NCBI GenBank assembly: GCA_014058105.1
Contig: JACGCM010002659.1
Location: forward strand, 2,294,001-2,358,000
Source of the DNA: Kingdonia uniflora
Taxonomy: Eukaryota > Streptophyta > Magnoliopsida > Ranunculales > Circaeasteraceae
Length of the DNA: 64,000 nt
Direction: 5' to 3'
Every line of letters begins with the position of its first letter. Positions within the stretch are counted from its first letter, which is position 1. A program made the position numbers and the translations under genes. Positions 1 to 11,208 of the stretch are shown here, piece by piece. The notes below the pieces were generated by a model. The model was not told the origin of the DNA and did not search any database. It saw only the letters and a program-made list of their open reading frames with translations.

Positions 1-1287
1 ATTGCAGCAGATTTTTGTACAAATTTAGGAGCTGATGGGATACTAAAAGTTGCTTGAAGTACTTAGGGATCTCCCACTACTGCTGAGACAAATCTTGTTT
101 ATGAGTAGAATTGGTTTTGTGCAACTTAGGGTCTATAGAACATTGACACGGGTACACTTCAAAATAAGTGAAAACGTGGACACAGCCTTATACCTAAAAA
201 GATAGTATCTTACTTCACATTTGTTGCAGTGTGTCTTACTATCTATGTATTATGTATTATGGTTGTATGCGTCATGATATTAACTCATGGGTTAATTTAC
301 AACTAATAACAAACATAAAACATTAATAGTAGTTTGTAGGGCTGAATAACATGCTGAAGAATTGAAAATTTTCTAAAAGTTATGTTAAAAAATTGATGAC
401 CTAAGCAAGAAGTACCCATTAGAGTGTCCACACGAGTGTCGAGATGTCCGACACGTTTGGACACGTTTTTTTTTATGAATATGGAGTGTCCATATTACAT
501 AGTTAGGGTGCACTGAATGCTACTCTCTTGTTTCAGTGTTGTTTCTCGAGTGTGTGTATGTGTCTGGGGAGGGGGGGGGAGCATGTGTTCACTAAAAAAA
601 AGGTATAAATAACTGCTAATGGAACCATTAACTTCATATTTCATCTAAAAGAAGTATGTGTTCAGTGCTCAGTGTTCAGTGTTCAGTGCTCAGAAGGATG
701 TCACATGACCTGAACACCACGCCGCGTATCACAGAACTCACTCTTTAAGCAATTGAAGTGCTTAATCCTACATTCCCCATTGGTGATAGGGGTATTACAT
801 ATTCCAGCATCTACCAATGCACTTAAATATTTTTGTAAGTTTTCCTAGATTCTAACTACATATTAAGTAAACAAATACAAATGGTACAAGGCATCAGACA
901 ATGTATTTTGTGCTAAACTAGACTAGTCTCAGCAATTTACAAACTACAATCACTTACTATCAGTTTTTAGACTCACGAGCACAACATAAAGGTCAACTGA
1001 GGATAAGAGTCCATATAACATTCTTGTGACACGGAAAACATAAGGAAGCATGGAAAAAGGATTGGCAGGAGAATGCTTCTGATAATGTGAAAATAACATA
1101 ACTTTGTACGTGACTAACATCATGTGTCATGTGGGTACATAGACCAAACCAATATTACCGTGGAACCCACTGACTAAACTGATATTACTATCTTGAGAAT
1201 AATGAACGACGGTTATACGTATCTACCAATACATTTTATGAGAAGTTTGCCAGGTTTTTCTTCCTTTGTAAATGACTTTATTAATAA
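1..1287. other. Intergenic DNA with old duplicated segment
   Basis: No gene is recognisable here. Positions 657-695 hold a short tandem array of a 10-bp unit (gtgttcagtg / ctcagtgttc). Positions about 880-1240 are a diverged copy of about 3885-4205; both contain the landmarks 'aactacaatcactt' and 'accaaaccaatatta' in the same order. The pair flanks the LTR element at 1288-3784, so a local duplication is likely to be involved. Homopolymers (A8 near 595, G9 near 572) are unremarkable. Confidence 0.5.
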
Positions 1288-1669
1288 TGTTAAAAACTAC
1301 ATGCGCGGAAGCTAAATTAATCTCAATTAAACTAAGATTTCTCAATTGCATAAAATAAAAGGTCGAAGACCCAGGGTTTTTAGATTTACCCCTAACTTTA
1401 CATCTCTCTCTAAGGCTAAGTTTTTTTCTCTCACTCAAACCAACCTAATAAATAAACTAAGCTTAAGCTCTCTTTTAGAGGAGAAGACCAACCTAACAAA
1501 TAAACTAAGTTTAAGCTCTCTTTTAGAGGAGAAGAGACCTAGCACAAATGGAAACCCACCAATCTAATCAGGACACTAGTCTTATTATCCAAGGAATTAA
1601 ATTGATAGAAATAACAAAATAAAAAAGGTGCGCACGCGACGTGTTACTCCACGACCACGATTCCTATCA
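1288..1669 (-). repeat. 3' LTR of the small LTR element
   Basis: This is about 382 bp, begins TGTTAAAAAC and ends CCTATCA, and is a diverged copy of 3394-3784. It contains an internal tandem duplication of about 50 bp at about 1440-1535 (unit starting accaacctaa and ending gaggagaag) that the other LTR lacks. The LTRs therefore differ by a private duplication plus many point changes, and the insertion is not recent. Confidence 0.8.
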
Positions 1670-3378
1670 ACTCTCCCCGTCTAAGAAGAGTTCAACCACA
1701 AACTCTGCAAGAAAATCTACAATGCTTCAATATGAAACCAAAAGTGAACGCTTAATAGCTCGGGAATACGACCACAAATTTTACCGTAACTTGCTAGTAT
1801 ACCTTTTGGACGCTGTAACATATCATCTCGAAGCTCATGTTGCTTTATTGTATTACCAACTGTGAACACTATACGTTGTACTTGAAGTCGCCAAAACGTC
1901 GGACCCACAAAATTGAAAAAATGAACCAGAAACTCAATCCAATAAGGGTCAACATATGGAACTATTTTCGGTACACCCGTCTGCTAGAAATTACTCCCTC
2001 CTGGTTACCAAATGTCCCTGCATATTGCTAAAACTAATTGCCCTCTTCACAATCGTTTTGCAAATCAGCCCCCCCCCATGTCAACTCTTTCTTTTTGTCA
2101 ATGACCCACATAATGTGATCGTTCCCCGCCTTACCCACTGGTGTGGGAAAGGATCTATCGCGATAACCCCTTCGGACATCACCCCCGTGCCTTCCGAATC
2201 TACCATCAGCCCCGAAGGAATCCACGATTCCCCCGCGGTAATCATGCCCGCCCTCCCATTCGGAGTCGACTCGGTGCCCAAAAGGTTTCGTGGCGTACCC
2301 AAGTCACTGTTGTGGGCCCACGATCCCTCTCTCTTGATGTCCCCGTGTCCATACTCCATCGTTAGCGCAAACTGTTACGGCGGCATGCTTGTGTCACCCG
2401 AGGGCATGCCCTGCCCGATGCCTGGTGATATTGTTGCCACAGCTGTTGTTTGTCGTCATGTGCCATACCCTGACTTGCGCCCATGACACTCTTCCCCATG
2501 CCCTGCAAACCCTGTCTGGTGCTAGGACGCATGCCTGCCCTGTATCATGGAATGCCCATGCCATACCCATGTGGCATGCCTATGTCTTCTTCCAAAAATC
2601 CCTGGTTCATTTCGCCCTCAATTTCACGTATTTCGCGGATCTCAGTGGCGATGGGGACCTCTCTCTTCTGTATTCTAGCCACCGTAGTCATTGGTGATCC
2701 TTCCAACGTCGTTGGCGATGCAATCAATTCCCCTCCGACTGTTTTTCAAATTCTTGGCAAGGGTTTTGGATTGGGGTTGGGCTTCCTGACAATTAGAATC
2801 GTTGATCATGTGAACCTCTTACATCAATGTCACAACCTCCTCATCGGGCTTTGACCAAGAGCTCTTTGACAAGTCTTCATCTTTCCCACCTACAAGATCA
2901 ATTGCACGGTGAACCTCTCTCTCTGTCATCTCTTCATAGTATTTCATCTCCAAGCCATCTTCATCGAATTTCTTCGAATCCTTCGTCATAAACTCCCGCC
3001 TCTAACCTCGTAATTTCGACAATATCTACACTTATCCGAAACCCATCTTTGCTGACATTATTGTTCTCAAGTATCTGAAACCCCCCCCCCTTGTTAGATT
3101 TGTTTTTAAACATAAAAACATTTGCAATCCATGACGATTCGGAATCCAAACTTCATTGGCTTCTCTCCAATGATGTATTCGTCATTTTCTCATTTCTATT
3201 TTCTCTAATTTTCCATGTAGTCTTCTACTTCGTAGTCTTTCCACCCGAACTTACCCCATAATCTTTCTACATCTTATTGGCTTAACATTGTTGTAGTTGT
3301 AGCAATGCATAGATCACTGCAATAGATGCCAACATCAGTGTAGCAATCGATAAAAAAATTCTCCGCACAATCTTGCTA
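1670..3378 (-). other. Internal region with degenerate acidic ORF segments
   Basis: On the minus strand an acidic reading frame can be followed from about 3150 to 2830, with segments such as FRISVDIVEITRLEAG and EREVHRAIDLVGGKDEDL, broken by stops and a frameshift. From about 2500 to 2050 the DNA is distinctly GC-richer than its surroundings, and a 92-codon minus-strand frame lies at 2081-2359. I do not recognise a domain. In this position it is most likely a decayed gag or a carried host segment; which one cannot be told by eye. Confidence 0.35.
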
Positions 3379-3390
3379 GCTCTGGTACCA
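3379..3390 (-). promoter_or_regulatory. Primer-binding site (tRNA-iMet type)
   Basis: The minus strand reads TGGTACCAGAGC three bases inside the 5' LTR. The same C variant at position 6 is used by the unrelated LTR element at 42064. It fixes the orientation of the element as minus. Confidence 0.75.
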
Positions 3391-3393
3391 AGT

Positions 3394-3784
3394 TGTTAAA
3401 AACTACGTGCGCGGAAGCTAAATTAATCTCAATTAAGACTAAGATCTCTCAATTGCATAAAATAAAAGGTCGAAGGCTAAGCCTTTGCCTTAGAAAAAGA
3501 GATCTTAGTTTGGGGTCCTTTAGATTTACCCCAAACTTTACATCTCTCTCTAAGGCTAAGCCTTTTTCTATCTCTCAAACCAACCTAATAAATAAACTAA
3601 GTTTAGGCTTTCTTTTATAAGAGAAGAGACCTAGCACAAATGAAAAACTTAATACCAATCTAATTAGAAAACTAGTCTTATTATTTAAGGAATTAAATTA
3701 ATAGAAATAACTACATAAAAAGGTGTGCATGAGACGTACAAGACGTACTACTCGTGGTCGTGGATAAGACCACGATTCCTATCA
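3394..3784 (-). repeat. 5' LTR of the small LTR element
   Basis: This is about 391 bp, TGTTAAAAACT...CCTATCA. On the minus strand a TATA-like TTATAAAAG lies near 3615, a plausible core promoter. At its outer end is a short inverted repeat (cgtggtc / gaccacg, about 3753-3774). Confidence 0.78.
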
Positions 3785-3884
3785 GATGATCTCAAATGAA
3801 ACTATTCGAGAAGAGTTCTACATCTTAACTATGTCATAAAAAGGAAGTCATATTTACTAGATTTTATCTAAAGTGATATGAACG

Positions 3885-4205
3885 GTGAGAAACTGCATAA
3901 AACGCTGGACAGTGCTAAACTGCACTGGTCTAAGCTATTTACATACTACAATCACTTCTTGTAAGCTTTTCAGCCTCAGGTCACATGATATAAAGGTTGG
4001 CTATGGATAAAAGTCCAGATGACATTCATGTGTATAAGCAGATAGAAAGGTAGCAAGAAAAAAAGGACAAGTATGAGAAGGTTTTCGACAATGAGAAAAC
4101 ATCATAGTACGTGAGTGAATGTCATTGTGTCATTGGGGTAGATAGATCAAATCAATAATTTTATATTGAGGACAATGTGCAACGATTATACATACTGTTT
4201 TGTCC
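3885..4205. repeat. Diverged direct copy of 880-1240
   Basis: Colinear landmarks shared with 880-1240 include 'tactacaatcactt', a 'gatataaagg..' / 'acataaaggt' stretch, and 'agaccaaaccaat'-type sequence. The copies are diverged by eye. They lie on either side of the LTR element. The repeated tract continues into the tandem unit at 4294-4556. Confidence 0.5.
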
Positions 4206-4293
4206 CTACAGACATCAAAACTTTGTTTCAATTGGTGATAGAAACACGAGGTTTTTAAACATATTCTTATAAGTGAATAGCGCCGGGAATCAT

Positions 4294-4556
4294 CAGGGTA
4301 CACAGACCAAACCAATATTACTATCTTGATGACAACAACGGTTATATGTACTTTATTCATCTCAGAGAAGAATCGAGTTTCCATATAAACCTTTTGAATT
4401 TACAAACAACACAACTCTTATCACATCAGGGTACACAGACCAAACCAATATACCTTATCTGGACAACAACGGTTATATATATTTATTTTTTTGGTCTCAG
4501 AGAAGCATCGGGTTTCCATATAAACCTTTTGAATTTACAGACAACACAACTCTTAT
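4294..4556. repeat. Tandem duplication, two ~131-bp units
   Basis: Units at about 4294-4424 and 4427-4556 both run from 'catcagggtacacagac' to 'acaacacaactcttatca' with few differences. The first part also occurs, more diverged, at about 1136-1216 and 4135-4200. There is no coding sense. It looks like a local satellite-like expansion of one piece of the duplicated tract. Confidence 0.75.
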
Positions 4557-4881
4557 CAATTGGTTAAGAACCTCTTCATTATCTAAGAACTTAATGGGCA
4601 ATAATTCAAACAGGATTTCATGGTAAAGCTCAACCATTTATCTTGTTGCGCTCCCTGCAGCACCAGCCTCGGTACGGAAGCAATGAGAAGAGGCAACATA
4701 CTTCAAGAGTAACACTGAATCAGCAAGAAGGGAATCCATATGAATTCCTCCCACGGGGATTTCAGCAGTTCCAATTAGGCATTAATCACTGCTCTCAATC
4801 GAATAAACCTAGAAAGGGAAAAATATAATGTAAAATTCTTTCTGATTTGTTTGTTGCAAAATCAATATTTAATGAATTGAT

Positions 4882-5614
4882 TGTTGGAAAATACAATATG
4901 ATTTGTTTTTCCTTTAAGTTTGAATGGTGGAACTAAGTGGTTTTAGTCCCACATTGGATATGAGGGAATCACAACTCTTCTATATAAGTAAATCAAACAC
5001 TTACTTTGTTGTAATGAGTATGAGAGTTGGTGGGTCACACACGCATGTGCGACATGTGCGGCCCATGTGTGCAAGCTAGCTTGGGTGCATTGGCTACCCA
5101 TGGGCTTGCCCGACCTAGGAAATCCGCTTATTATTATAAGTCTATGATTGGGCCTTGGGGTCATGGGCTCATGGGGATTCTTTTAAACACTTAGTCATTT
5201 TTTGGGTTTGGGGTGTCTCCAACAGACGCACCTTAAGGTGTGACTCTTGGTGAAGAGGCACTAACTTGAGGTGTGACTCTTGATGAAGAGGCATTAACTT
5301 GAGGTGTGACTCTTGGTGAAGAGTCACCTATGCTCTATATAACCCAATTTCGTTTTTATTTATTATCATCAGTTTTTCAGAGTTTTCTTGAGTCTTTTTA
5401 CAAAGAGAAAACAGATGCAATCAAAGTTTGTTTGGCAAAAAGATAGAAGTGTTTTCTTCTTTCTGCGACTGATCATTGTATCCTGGGAGACAGGGGCCTA
5501 TATTCCTGCAAAGCACTGTGGCAGGGGCAAATCTGTCTTAAGGAGATAGTGTGTATACACTAGACTCGATCATCTCCTTAAGAAGTGTTGGTTTTTCATG
5601 CAGATAAGAGTACA
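4882..5614 (+). mobile_element. Solo LTR (733 bp) with exact TSD
   Basis: The segment starts TGTTGGAAAATAC and ends ...GAGTACA. It is flanked on both sides by TTGAT (4877-4881 and 5615-5619), an exact 5-bp target-site duplication. Inside, in LTR order, are a 'tcccacattgga' block, a minisatellite (5225-5330), a TATA box (ctatataa near 5336) and, near the end, 'tcctgggagacagggg'. Length and several blocks match the other solo LTR at 27994-28730, which suggests related Copia families. No internal domain remains, as expected after LTR-LTR recombination. Confidence 0.75.
5225..5330 (+). repeat. Minisatellite inside the solo LTR (3 x ~36 bp)
   Basis: Three copies of a unit containing 'aggtgtgactcttggtgaag' follow each other, with one or two changes each, immediately upstream of the TATA box of the LTR. 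Repeated U3 motifs of this kind are common transcriptional enhancer units in plant LTRs; that role is inference. Confidence 0.75.
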
Positions 5615-5619
5615 TTGAT

Positions 5620-6800
5620 AAGTAATGAGTTAAATATAGGTGAGGTAGCCTGGCACGACTAGATCTAATTTGGATTCGTTTAGCTTGCTTAGACTGATTG
5701 ACACAATTATCCACTATATTACAGCATTTTCTCATTTTCCATATTGCAATTATAATTAGTCGTTGATTAGTGCCCACCCTCGATCTGCCAACCATGAAGA
5801 ATAACACTTAAAAGGAGGTTTGGGGATCTAGATCAAAATGCCTCAGTGGCAAGTAGAGTGTATACCAGCAATATGAATCTCACTCCAACCAGAATCTAGT
5901 CGATGTGATACTAAACCATTGGTGTAAGGTTGGGCACTTCCCTAGTAATGCATGCTCAGAGTATCACAGATTAGCAGTCCCCATGGAACAGGTCATCCTT
6001 GGATTGGATAGCATTCAGTCACACGAAAACAGAAATCTCACCCCAAAGAAGAATCAAATCAACTTCTGTTGTGACGTCACATGTTTCAATCTCATTATAT
6101 AGGATCTAACGATTGGCAGTTTTATTGGAGAGGTACTAAACCTTGTACAAGTGATGGTTACACCCCTGCGTAGTCCTGCATCAACTAGGATCCCGGACGG
6201 AGTGAGAAATAAGGTGGGTTCTAGTGGACTGAGGTATTTCAAGGTAAAACCCCACACCTCTTTTGGGAATGGCCAGGTAAAACAATATCTGACTGAGGTA
6301 TTCCTGAAGATGAACCCAACATATATTAAAGCATGAAATAAATAAATGGCAACACCATAAGATACGAGCAGCAGATTATATATCAAATAATGGGAGCCCA
6401 TAACTAGCACCAAACGTCGTTGCAACTAAAATTTCAAAGCTATTATCATCAAATGGTAATAAATAACTATAAACTCATGTCAAAATGATGAGTTGGAAAT
6501 CTAAAATGATGGAAATCAACCAAGCTCCTGAGGTAAAAGTCCTCGTAAAATGTATATCCTCGTGAATATATTACCGTACGAGTGAAATGGGAATAGACAA
6601 ATGTTTATGCTATTATCAAGATTGGCACAAACTAATAGCTTAGTCTAACTACTACAACTGATACGGTGGGGTAGGATGAGTTCATGTACAAAGGGTTGTT
6701 TTCACTTCAATTGGACCAAACTCTTACACCGTTCTGATTGGATAGCGGTATATCCCTTATTATTGAGCCAAAGATTGACGAATTCACTCTTATTGAGCTA
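5620..6800. other. No gene recognised
   Basis: About 1.2 kb between the solo LTR and the MULE. The reading frames here are short and show no family motif. A minus-strand frame at 6054-6425 (123 codons) has no recognisable domain and I do not call it. Confidence 0.5.
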
Positions 6801-6810
6801 GAATAATTAT
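6801..6810 (+). repeat. MULE target-site duplication, left copy
   Basis: GAATAATTAT, repeated exactly at 12977-12986 immediately outside the right TIR. Confidence 0.9.
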
Positions 6811-6945
6811 GAGTTTTTTAGACTTATATCCTTTGATATATATCGATATTTGACTTATATCCCTCCATTTAGCAGAAAAGCAGTTATAGTCCTTTTTTTT
6901 CAATTTGACTATGGTCAACTCACGTTGACTCACGTTGACTCACAT
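6811..6945 (+). repeat. MULE left terminal inverted repeat
   Basis: About 135 bp matching the reverse complement of 12842-12976. The outer ~95 bp differ at essentially one position (length of a pyrimidine run near 6891-6900). The inner part carries repeated TTGACT motifs (6904, 6925, 6935, plus one near 6850), the W-box core bound by WRKY factors. That they promote stress-responsive transcription is inference. Confidence 0.9.
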
Positions 6946-7097
6946 GTTTAACGATAAGATGTAAAGATCAACTTACCCTTTAAACTCACGTGCTATGCAG
7001 CTAATTTCTTCTCTTCTCTTCTCTTCCTCAGCTTGTCTAAAAATAGTAGTTCCTCTCTAAAATTTGAAAACAACAAAACTCTTAAATTTGAAGAATA

Positions 7098-7304
7098 ATG
7101 GTGAAGAAGAAGAACTCGAAGAAGAGCTCAAAAATACAATTGAGAGATGAGGTTGGTGATGATGATTCCAACCCCATCACCGTCCCTGATAATATAGTAG
7201 ATGATTACCCTCCACCTGATTTGGAAGAAACAAGAATGAGACTCTCTATTCCCAAATCAATGTATGAATTTATACTTGCAATATTCAATTGGGATGTTTT
7301 TTAG
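7098..7304 (+). CDS. Possible 5' exon of the MULE transposase gene
   Basis: A 68-codon frame starting MVKKKNSKKSSK, lysine-rich then acidic, 150 bp inside the left TIR. A splice-acceptor-like 'gctgtgttgcag' lies at 7475-7486, ahead of the main frame starting at 7542, so this could be a leader exon or a separate short ORF. I see no known domain, and the donor site cannot be fixed by eye. Confidence 0.35.
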   Translation: MVKKKNSKKSSKIQLRDEVGDDDSNPITVPDNIVDDYPPPDLEETRMRLSIPKSMYEFILAIFNWDVF

Positions 7305-7541
7305 GGTTTATTAGAAATTGGGTTTTTTTAAGGTTTGTAATTAAATTGGGGGTTTCAAAATTTAGGGTATTTGCTACTCAATTGGGGTTTTTGGTATGAT
7401 ATTAGTACTAATTATAGTCCCATACAATGTACAGTTTATACTGTACAATGCATATATATGTTCAATGTTCAATTGCTGTGTTGCAGGCATATATACGATT
7501 TGAGAGATGTTTTTATTAACTATGGGGGAAAGTAGGGTAAA

Positions 7542-9850
7542 ATGAGTCCTACTGGTTGGGTTGAAAATGATTATAAAGAGGGGAATAATTTTAAGTTTGG
7601 GATATTATGTGGGGAGGGGATAAATTATGGGGAATTTGTAAGAGATATTGCAGACAAGGTGAATGACCATCATGGGGTGGGGAATTACATTCCAGAGGGG
7701 AATGTAATAGAGCTTATATGCTTGTACAATGGGATGCCTTTTATTGTCAGGAGTACAGATGATTTGAGGGAAATGTGGACACAGGGTGATGAAAGTTATC
7801 CAATGAGAACACATGTTTATATCAAGCCAACAAATGTAGTAAGAGAGATAGTTGATGAAGCTGGGGAGTATGTTCTTCTAGAGGAAGATGAGATAGATTA
7901 TATCATATCCCCAAGAGAGACAAAAAAGAAGAATACCACCCCAGTTAAGGTCACCCCAGTTAAGAAGGATACTAAGAGAAAGGGAAAAGCAGCGGCTACC
8001 AATAAACCAGCCAAGAGGCAGAAGAATGTTGAGCTCTCAGACTCAGAAGAATTGGATGCTTTACCTGAAGTTTATCAGAGTGACAAAGAGATTGACCCAG
8101 AGGAAATAGTTGATTATGGGATAGAAACTCCAGTGAATATGGTGGAAGAAAGTGAAAGTGAATGTGATGATATAGATGAAGAACAAGAGAGATGGGTTAG
8201 GTATGCCCAAGTTGGGATTGATTATTTGGGGGTTGAGGATGGTTATTACAGCACCCACTCATCTGATGATGAGGATTATGTTCTTAGTGCTGAAGAGCTT
8301 GAAAGAGGTGATGATTTTGAAGGTGTTGATGTGGAATTGGATGATATCTATAGTAAAGAGGAGGATGACAGAGTAAAAACACCATTGAAAGTTGGTTTTA
8401 AACAACTTGAGGTAGGGATGCAATGGGCAACTGTATATGAAGCTAGAGAACATATGAGAAGGTTTGGAATTGTAAACCACTTTACATATATATCCATCAA
8501 GAATGACCTTACTAGACTGAGGTTTAAGTGTTCAGAGGAAAACTGTGAGTGGTTGGTATTTATATCAAGAAACAATGATGGGCACACTATGGTTTTAAGA
8601 CATGGTAACTTTCAGCATTCTTGTGAAGGAAGGCTAGGGGCAGAAAATACCTTATGTAATGCACCATGGGTTGCTAGAGAAGTTGAAGCATTGGTTAGAG
8701 ATGTTAGGGCAATGACTCCCAAGGCAATTAAGACCAGAATGAAGACAAAGTTTGGTGTTGAGATTAGTTACTGGACTGCTTAGAATGCAAGACAAATATG
8801 CATGGAGAGTATAGTAGGGTCTTATGATCAGGGTTACAATGAGTTGCCTTCATTGTGTGTGAAGATTTTGAAATCCAATCCTGGGAGCATAGCTAGAACC
8901 TGGAGACAATATGACACACTGCAATGGACTGGTACTCTGTGGCTTTCAGGGCATCTTTGAATAGCTTTGTTAAGGGGTGTAAACCTATATTGGGGCTTGA
9001 TGGTTGCTTTTTAAAAGGAAAGTATGGAGGGGTTTGCCTATCTGTACTTAGTCTTGATGCCAACAATGGCTTGTTCCCAATTGGAGTGTACATGTGCAGA
9101 ACTGAATGTAAAGACAGTTGGACTGATTTTCTTACTAAGGCAGAACCTTACTTATCTGCACACCCAGGAAAATTGACATTTATCTCTGATAGGCAGAAGG
9201 GGTTTATTGATTCAGTGGCAGAGATTTTTCCACATGCAAATCATAGGTTTTGTTTCAGACACATATTTAAAAACATGAAAAAATACCACAAGGGAGCACA
9301 CTTAGAAAGACTGTCATGGGGAGTTGCAAAGGATTTTAGGCAGACTAAAAAACAAGAGTTTCTAAATCAGCTTGGCATTGACATCCCTGGGGCAAAGGAC
9401 TACTTGGAGAAAGAACCATATGAGCATTGGTGTAGATCTCATTTTGATTGTACTTCAAAATGTGAACATATAACCAATAATTTTAGTGAATCCTTCAATT
9501 GATGGATCATGAAGATCAGAGATAAACCACTAACTAAAGCATTTGAGAGACTAAGTTTGATGCTTATGAAACTAATATTTGATAGAAGAACCAAAGCAGA
9601 GTCATGGGATCAAGGTGGTTTGGTACCAAGAGCAGTTAAACATCTTGAGTATTTAATGGCACATTATGGGGAATATGAGATGGAAGGAGGTGATAAGAAT
9701 GAATGGGTTTCAATCTCAAGTACTGGGGCAAGGTGGGTACTAAACCTGGAAGAAAGAACTTACCAATGCATTGAGTGGCAATTGACAGGAATGCCTTGTA
9801 TCCATGCTGCAAGTGTCTTAATCCCAAGGAGGCAAGCATTGAAAAGGTAA
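7542..9850 (+). pseudogene. MURA-type MULE transposase, broken
   Basis: Family knowledge: MURA-like enzymes bind the TIRs and cut and paste the element. Seen: an N-terminal part with an acidic linker; a DBD_Tnp_Mut-type domain (about residues 280-375 of the first frame, ending ...FQHSCEG); then the MULE/DDE core with LGLDGCFLKGKYGG (first Asp), FISDRQKGF (second Asp) and a glutamate region before KCEHITNNFSESFN; then a SWIM-type zinc finger (YQCIEWQLTGMPCIHA). Lesions: TAG at 8781-8783 where the family normally continues through a tryptophan; a one-base frameshift near 8924-8940; TGA at 9500-9502. Downstream exons follow at 9932 and 10337. It cannot give a full enzyme as it stands. Confidence 0.88.
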
Positions 9851-9931
9851 AAAATATATTTGCCTAATTTATTTATTACTTTTTTTCATTTGATTTCATT
9901 GTCTCATGCATTTTCATTTGATTTCCTTGCA

Positions 9932-10023
9932 GTTATTTTTCACTATATAACTTTGTTGCTTCATATGTGGCTACATATAGTGGTATTATACATCCAGTAT
10001 CTGATGAAACACACTAGGGCTCT
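9932..10023 (+). pseudogene. Transposase exon after SWIM domain, with stop
   Basis: After an intron with donor 'aag|gtaaaaaat' (9848-9849) and acceptor 'ccttgcag', the frame reads YFSLYNFVASYVATYSGIIH and on to HPVSDETH, typical of the segment following the SWIM finger in MURA proteins. A TAG stands where the family has tryptophan (DETH-W). Two of the three in-frame stops in this gene are TAG at expected TGG codons, compatible with C-to-T decay on the opposite strand. Confidence 0.65.
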
Positions 10024-10034
10024 GTAAGTTAAAA

Positions 10035-10235
10035 TTCATTGGTATTATACATCCACATATAGTATGAAACATACTGGTATTATACATCCACATATAGTAT
10101 GAAACACACTTGTATTATGCATCCACATATAGTGATATTATACACCCAAACACACTGGTATTATACATCCAGTGGTATTATACTTTCACTGCCTAAGTAT
10201 GAAGCACACTGGTATTATACTTTCATTGCCTAAGT
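10035..10235 (+). repeat. Tandem repeats derived from the preceding exon
   Basis: Five or six degenerate units of about 35-45 bp carry 'ggtattatacatcca' and 'atgaaacacact'. The same words are part of the coding exon at 9960-10015 (SGIIHP...DETH), so the array appears to be an expansion of the end of the exon into the next intron. Some units carry a variant 'ggtattatactttca'. Confidence 0.7.
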
Positions 10236-10327
10236 TACAGTCTCTTAATGTTCTTTTAATGTATACACACACACTGTTCTTTTTGTTGCTTCTAATTGTA
10301 TTATGTTAATTTGTTATTGTTATGTAG

Positions 10328-11208
10328 CCACCTTATGTGGTTGATCCACCACCATTGCAGAGAGGGAGGGGAAGACCTAGAAAGGAGAAAATCAGGGATG
10401 ATGAAGTGAATAAAGTACAAAAAAATGTGAGAAATGTGGTGCTTTTGGCCACAATAAAAAAACCTGCAAAGGTGAGCCTATCCAAATTCAAAGTGCACCT
10501 CCACCTAAAGCAAGGGGAAGACCATCAAAAAAGACAACCAAAGCATACTTCAGTCAGTCACAGCAATCAGATGTTACTCAAGTACAAACAACACCCATAG
10601 CTGGAGGAGTACAAAGCAGTGGGAGGGCATCCAATGCTGGCAGAGGGAGGGGAAGAAGTGCATCAACACCCATAGCTGAAGGAGTGCAAACAACACCCAT
10701 AGCTAGAGGAAGGGGTAGCAGTGGGAGGGCATCAAATGTTGGCAGAGGGAGGGGAAGAAGTGCATCAACACCCATAGCTGGAGGAGTACAAACACCACCT
10801 ATAGTTGGAGGAAGGGGTAGCAGTGGGAGGGCATCCAATGCTGGCAGAGGGAGGGGAAGAAGTGTATCAATACCCATAGTTGGACAAGTACAAACAAGAA
10901 GTAGAAGGGCATTCAATGCTGGAGGAGTACAAACAGGAAGTGGGAAGTCATCCAATGCTGGCAGAGGTTGGGGAAGTAGTGAAGGTGCTGCAAGTTCATC
11001 CAATACTGGAAGAGGGAGGGGAAGAGCTATGCAAACAAATCACCAAAGGTTTGTAGATGAATGGTTGAGTAACTCAGTCCCTGTAGAAGCTCCACAATCA
11101 CAAGAGAGGCCACCACTAGTGATACCACCCATGCCTCCAAGGACAGATGCTCCAACAAAACCTTATAAGAAAGCCTTCAAGCCACCTAGGCAAAATTGGA
11201 GGCTTTGA
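10328..11208 (+). pseudogene. Transposase C-terminus: zinc knuckle and Gly/Arg repeats
   Basis: Acceptor 'gttatgtag|cc' is followed by PPYVVDPPPLQRGRGRPRKEK, a usual MULE C-terminal motif. A single-base shift at an A7 run (about 10419-10425) is needed to read the zinc knuckle CEKCGAFGHNKKTC (CX2CX4HX4C); the frame then stays open to TGA at 11206-11208. It contains four to five imperfect repeats of ~100 bp encoding TPIAGGVQ...GRGSSGRASNAGRGRGR. Basic Gly/Arg repeats probably bind nucleic acid or act in nuclear localisation (inference). Confidence 0.75.
10600..11035 (+). repeat. Coding tandem repeats (~100 bp, Gly/Arg-rich)
   Basis: Copies begin near 10604, 10690, 10790 and 10905 with the shared core 'gtgggagggcatccaatgct' and variants. 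They stay in the transposase frame, so length variation here would be tolerated by the protein. Confidence 0.7.

Larger units (their letters stand above)
1288..3784 (-). mobile_element. Small non-autonomous LTR retrotransposon
   Basis: Two long direct repeats (1288-1669 and 3394-3784) both start TGTTAAAAACTAC and end CCTATCA, as LTRs do (TG...CA). Next to the right-hand repeat, read on the minus strand, is TGGTACCAGAGC, close to the usual tRNA-iMet primer-binding site TGGTATCAGAGC. Next to the left-hand repeat, on the minus strand, is a purine-rich GACGGGGAGAGT that can act as polypurine tract. The element is therefore in minus orientation. The internal part is only about 1.7 kb, with no recognisable protease, integrase or RT, so it would be non-autonomous (LARD/TRIM-like). 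No convincing 5-bp TSD is visible (aataa versus gatga). Confidence 0.8.

Noticed and set aside
2389..2854. Overlapping plus-strand ORFs of 100-120 codons in the GC-richer interior of the LTR element
   Set aside because: No domain or family motif; they are on the antisense strand of the element and look like shadows of GC-rich sequence.
1283..3789. TSD for the small LTR element
   Set aside because: The 5-mers outside the LTRs (aataa and gatga) differ; LTRs, PBS and PPT support the element without it.
4882..5224. Shorter LTR ending at TCCAACA (5218-5224), which is a perfect inverted match to the TGTTGGA start
   Set aside because: The flanks TTGAT and GACGC do not match, whereas ending at 5614 gives an exact TTGAT duplication and includes TATA and U5-like sequence.
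10578..11003. 141-codon minus-strand Leu/Pro-rich ORF
   Set aside because: Antisense of the Gly/Arg repeats of the transposase C-terminus; its repetitive composition is explained by that.
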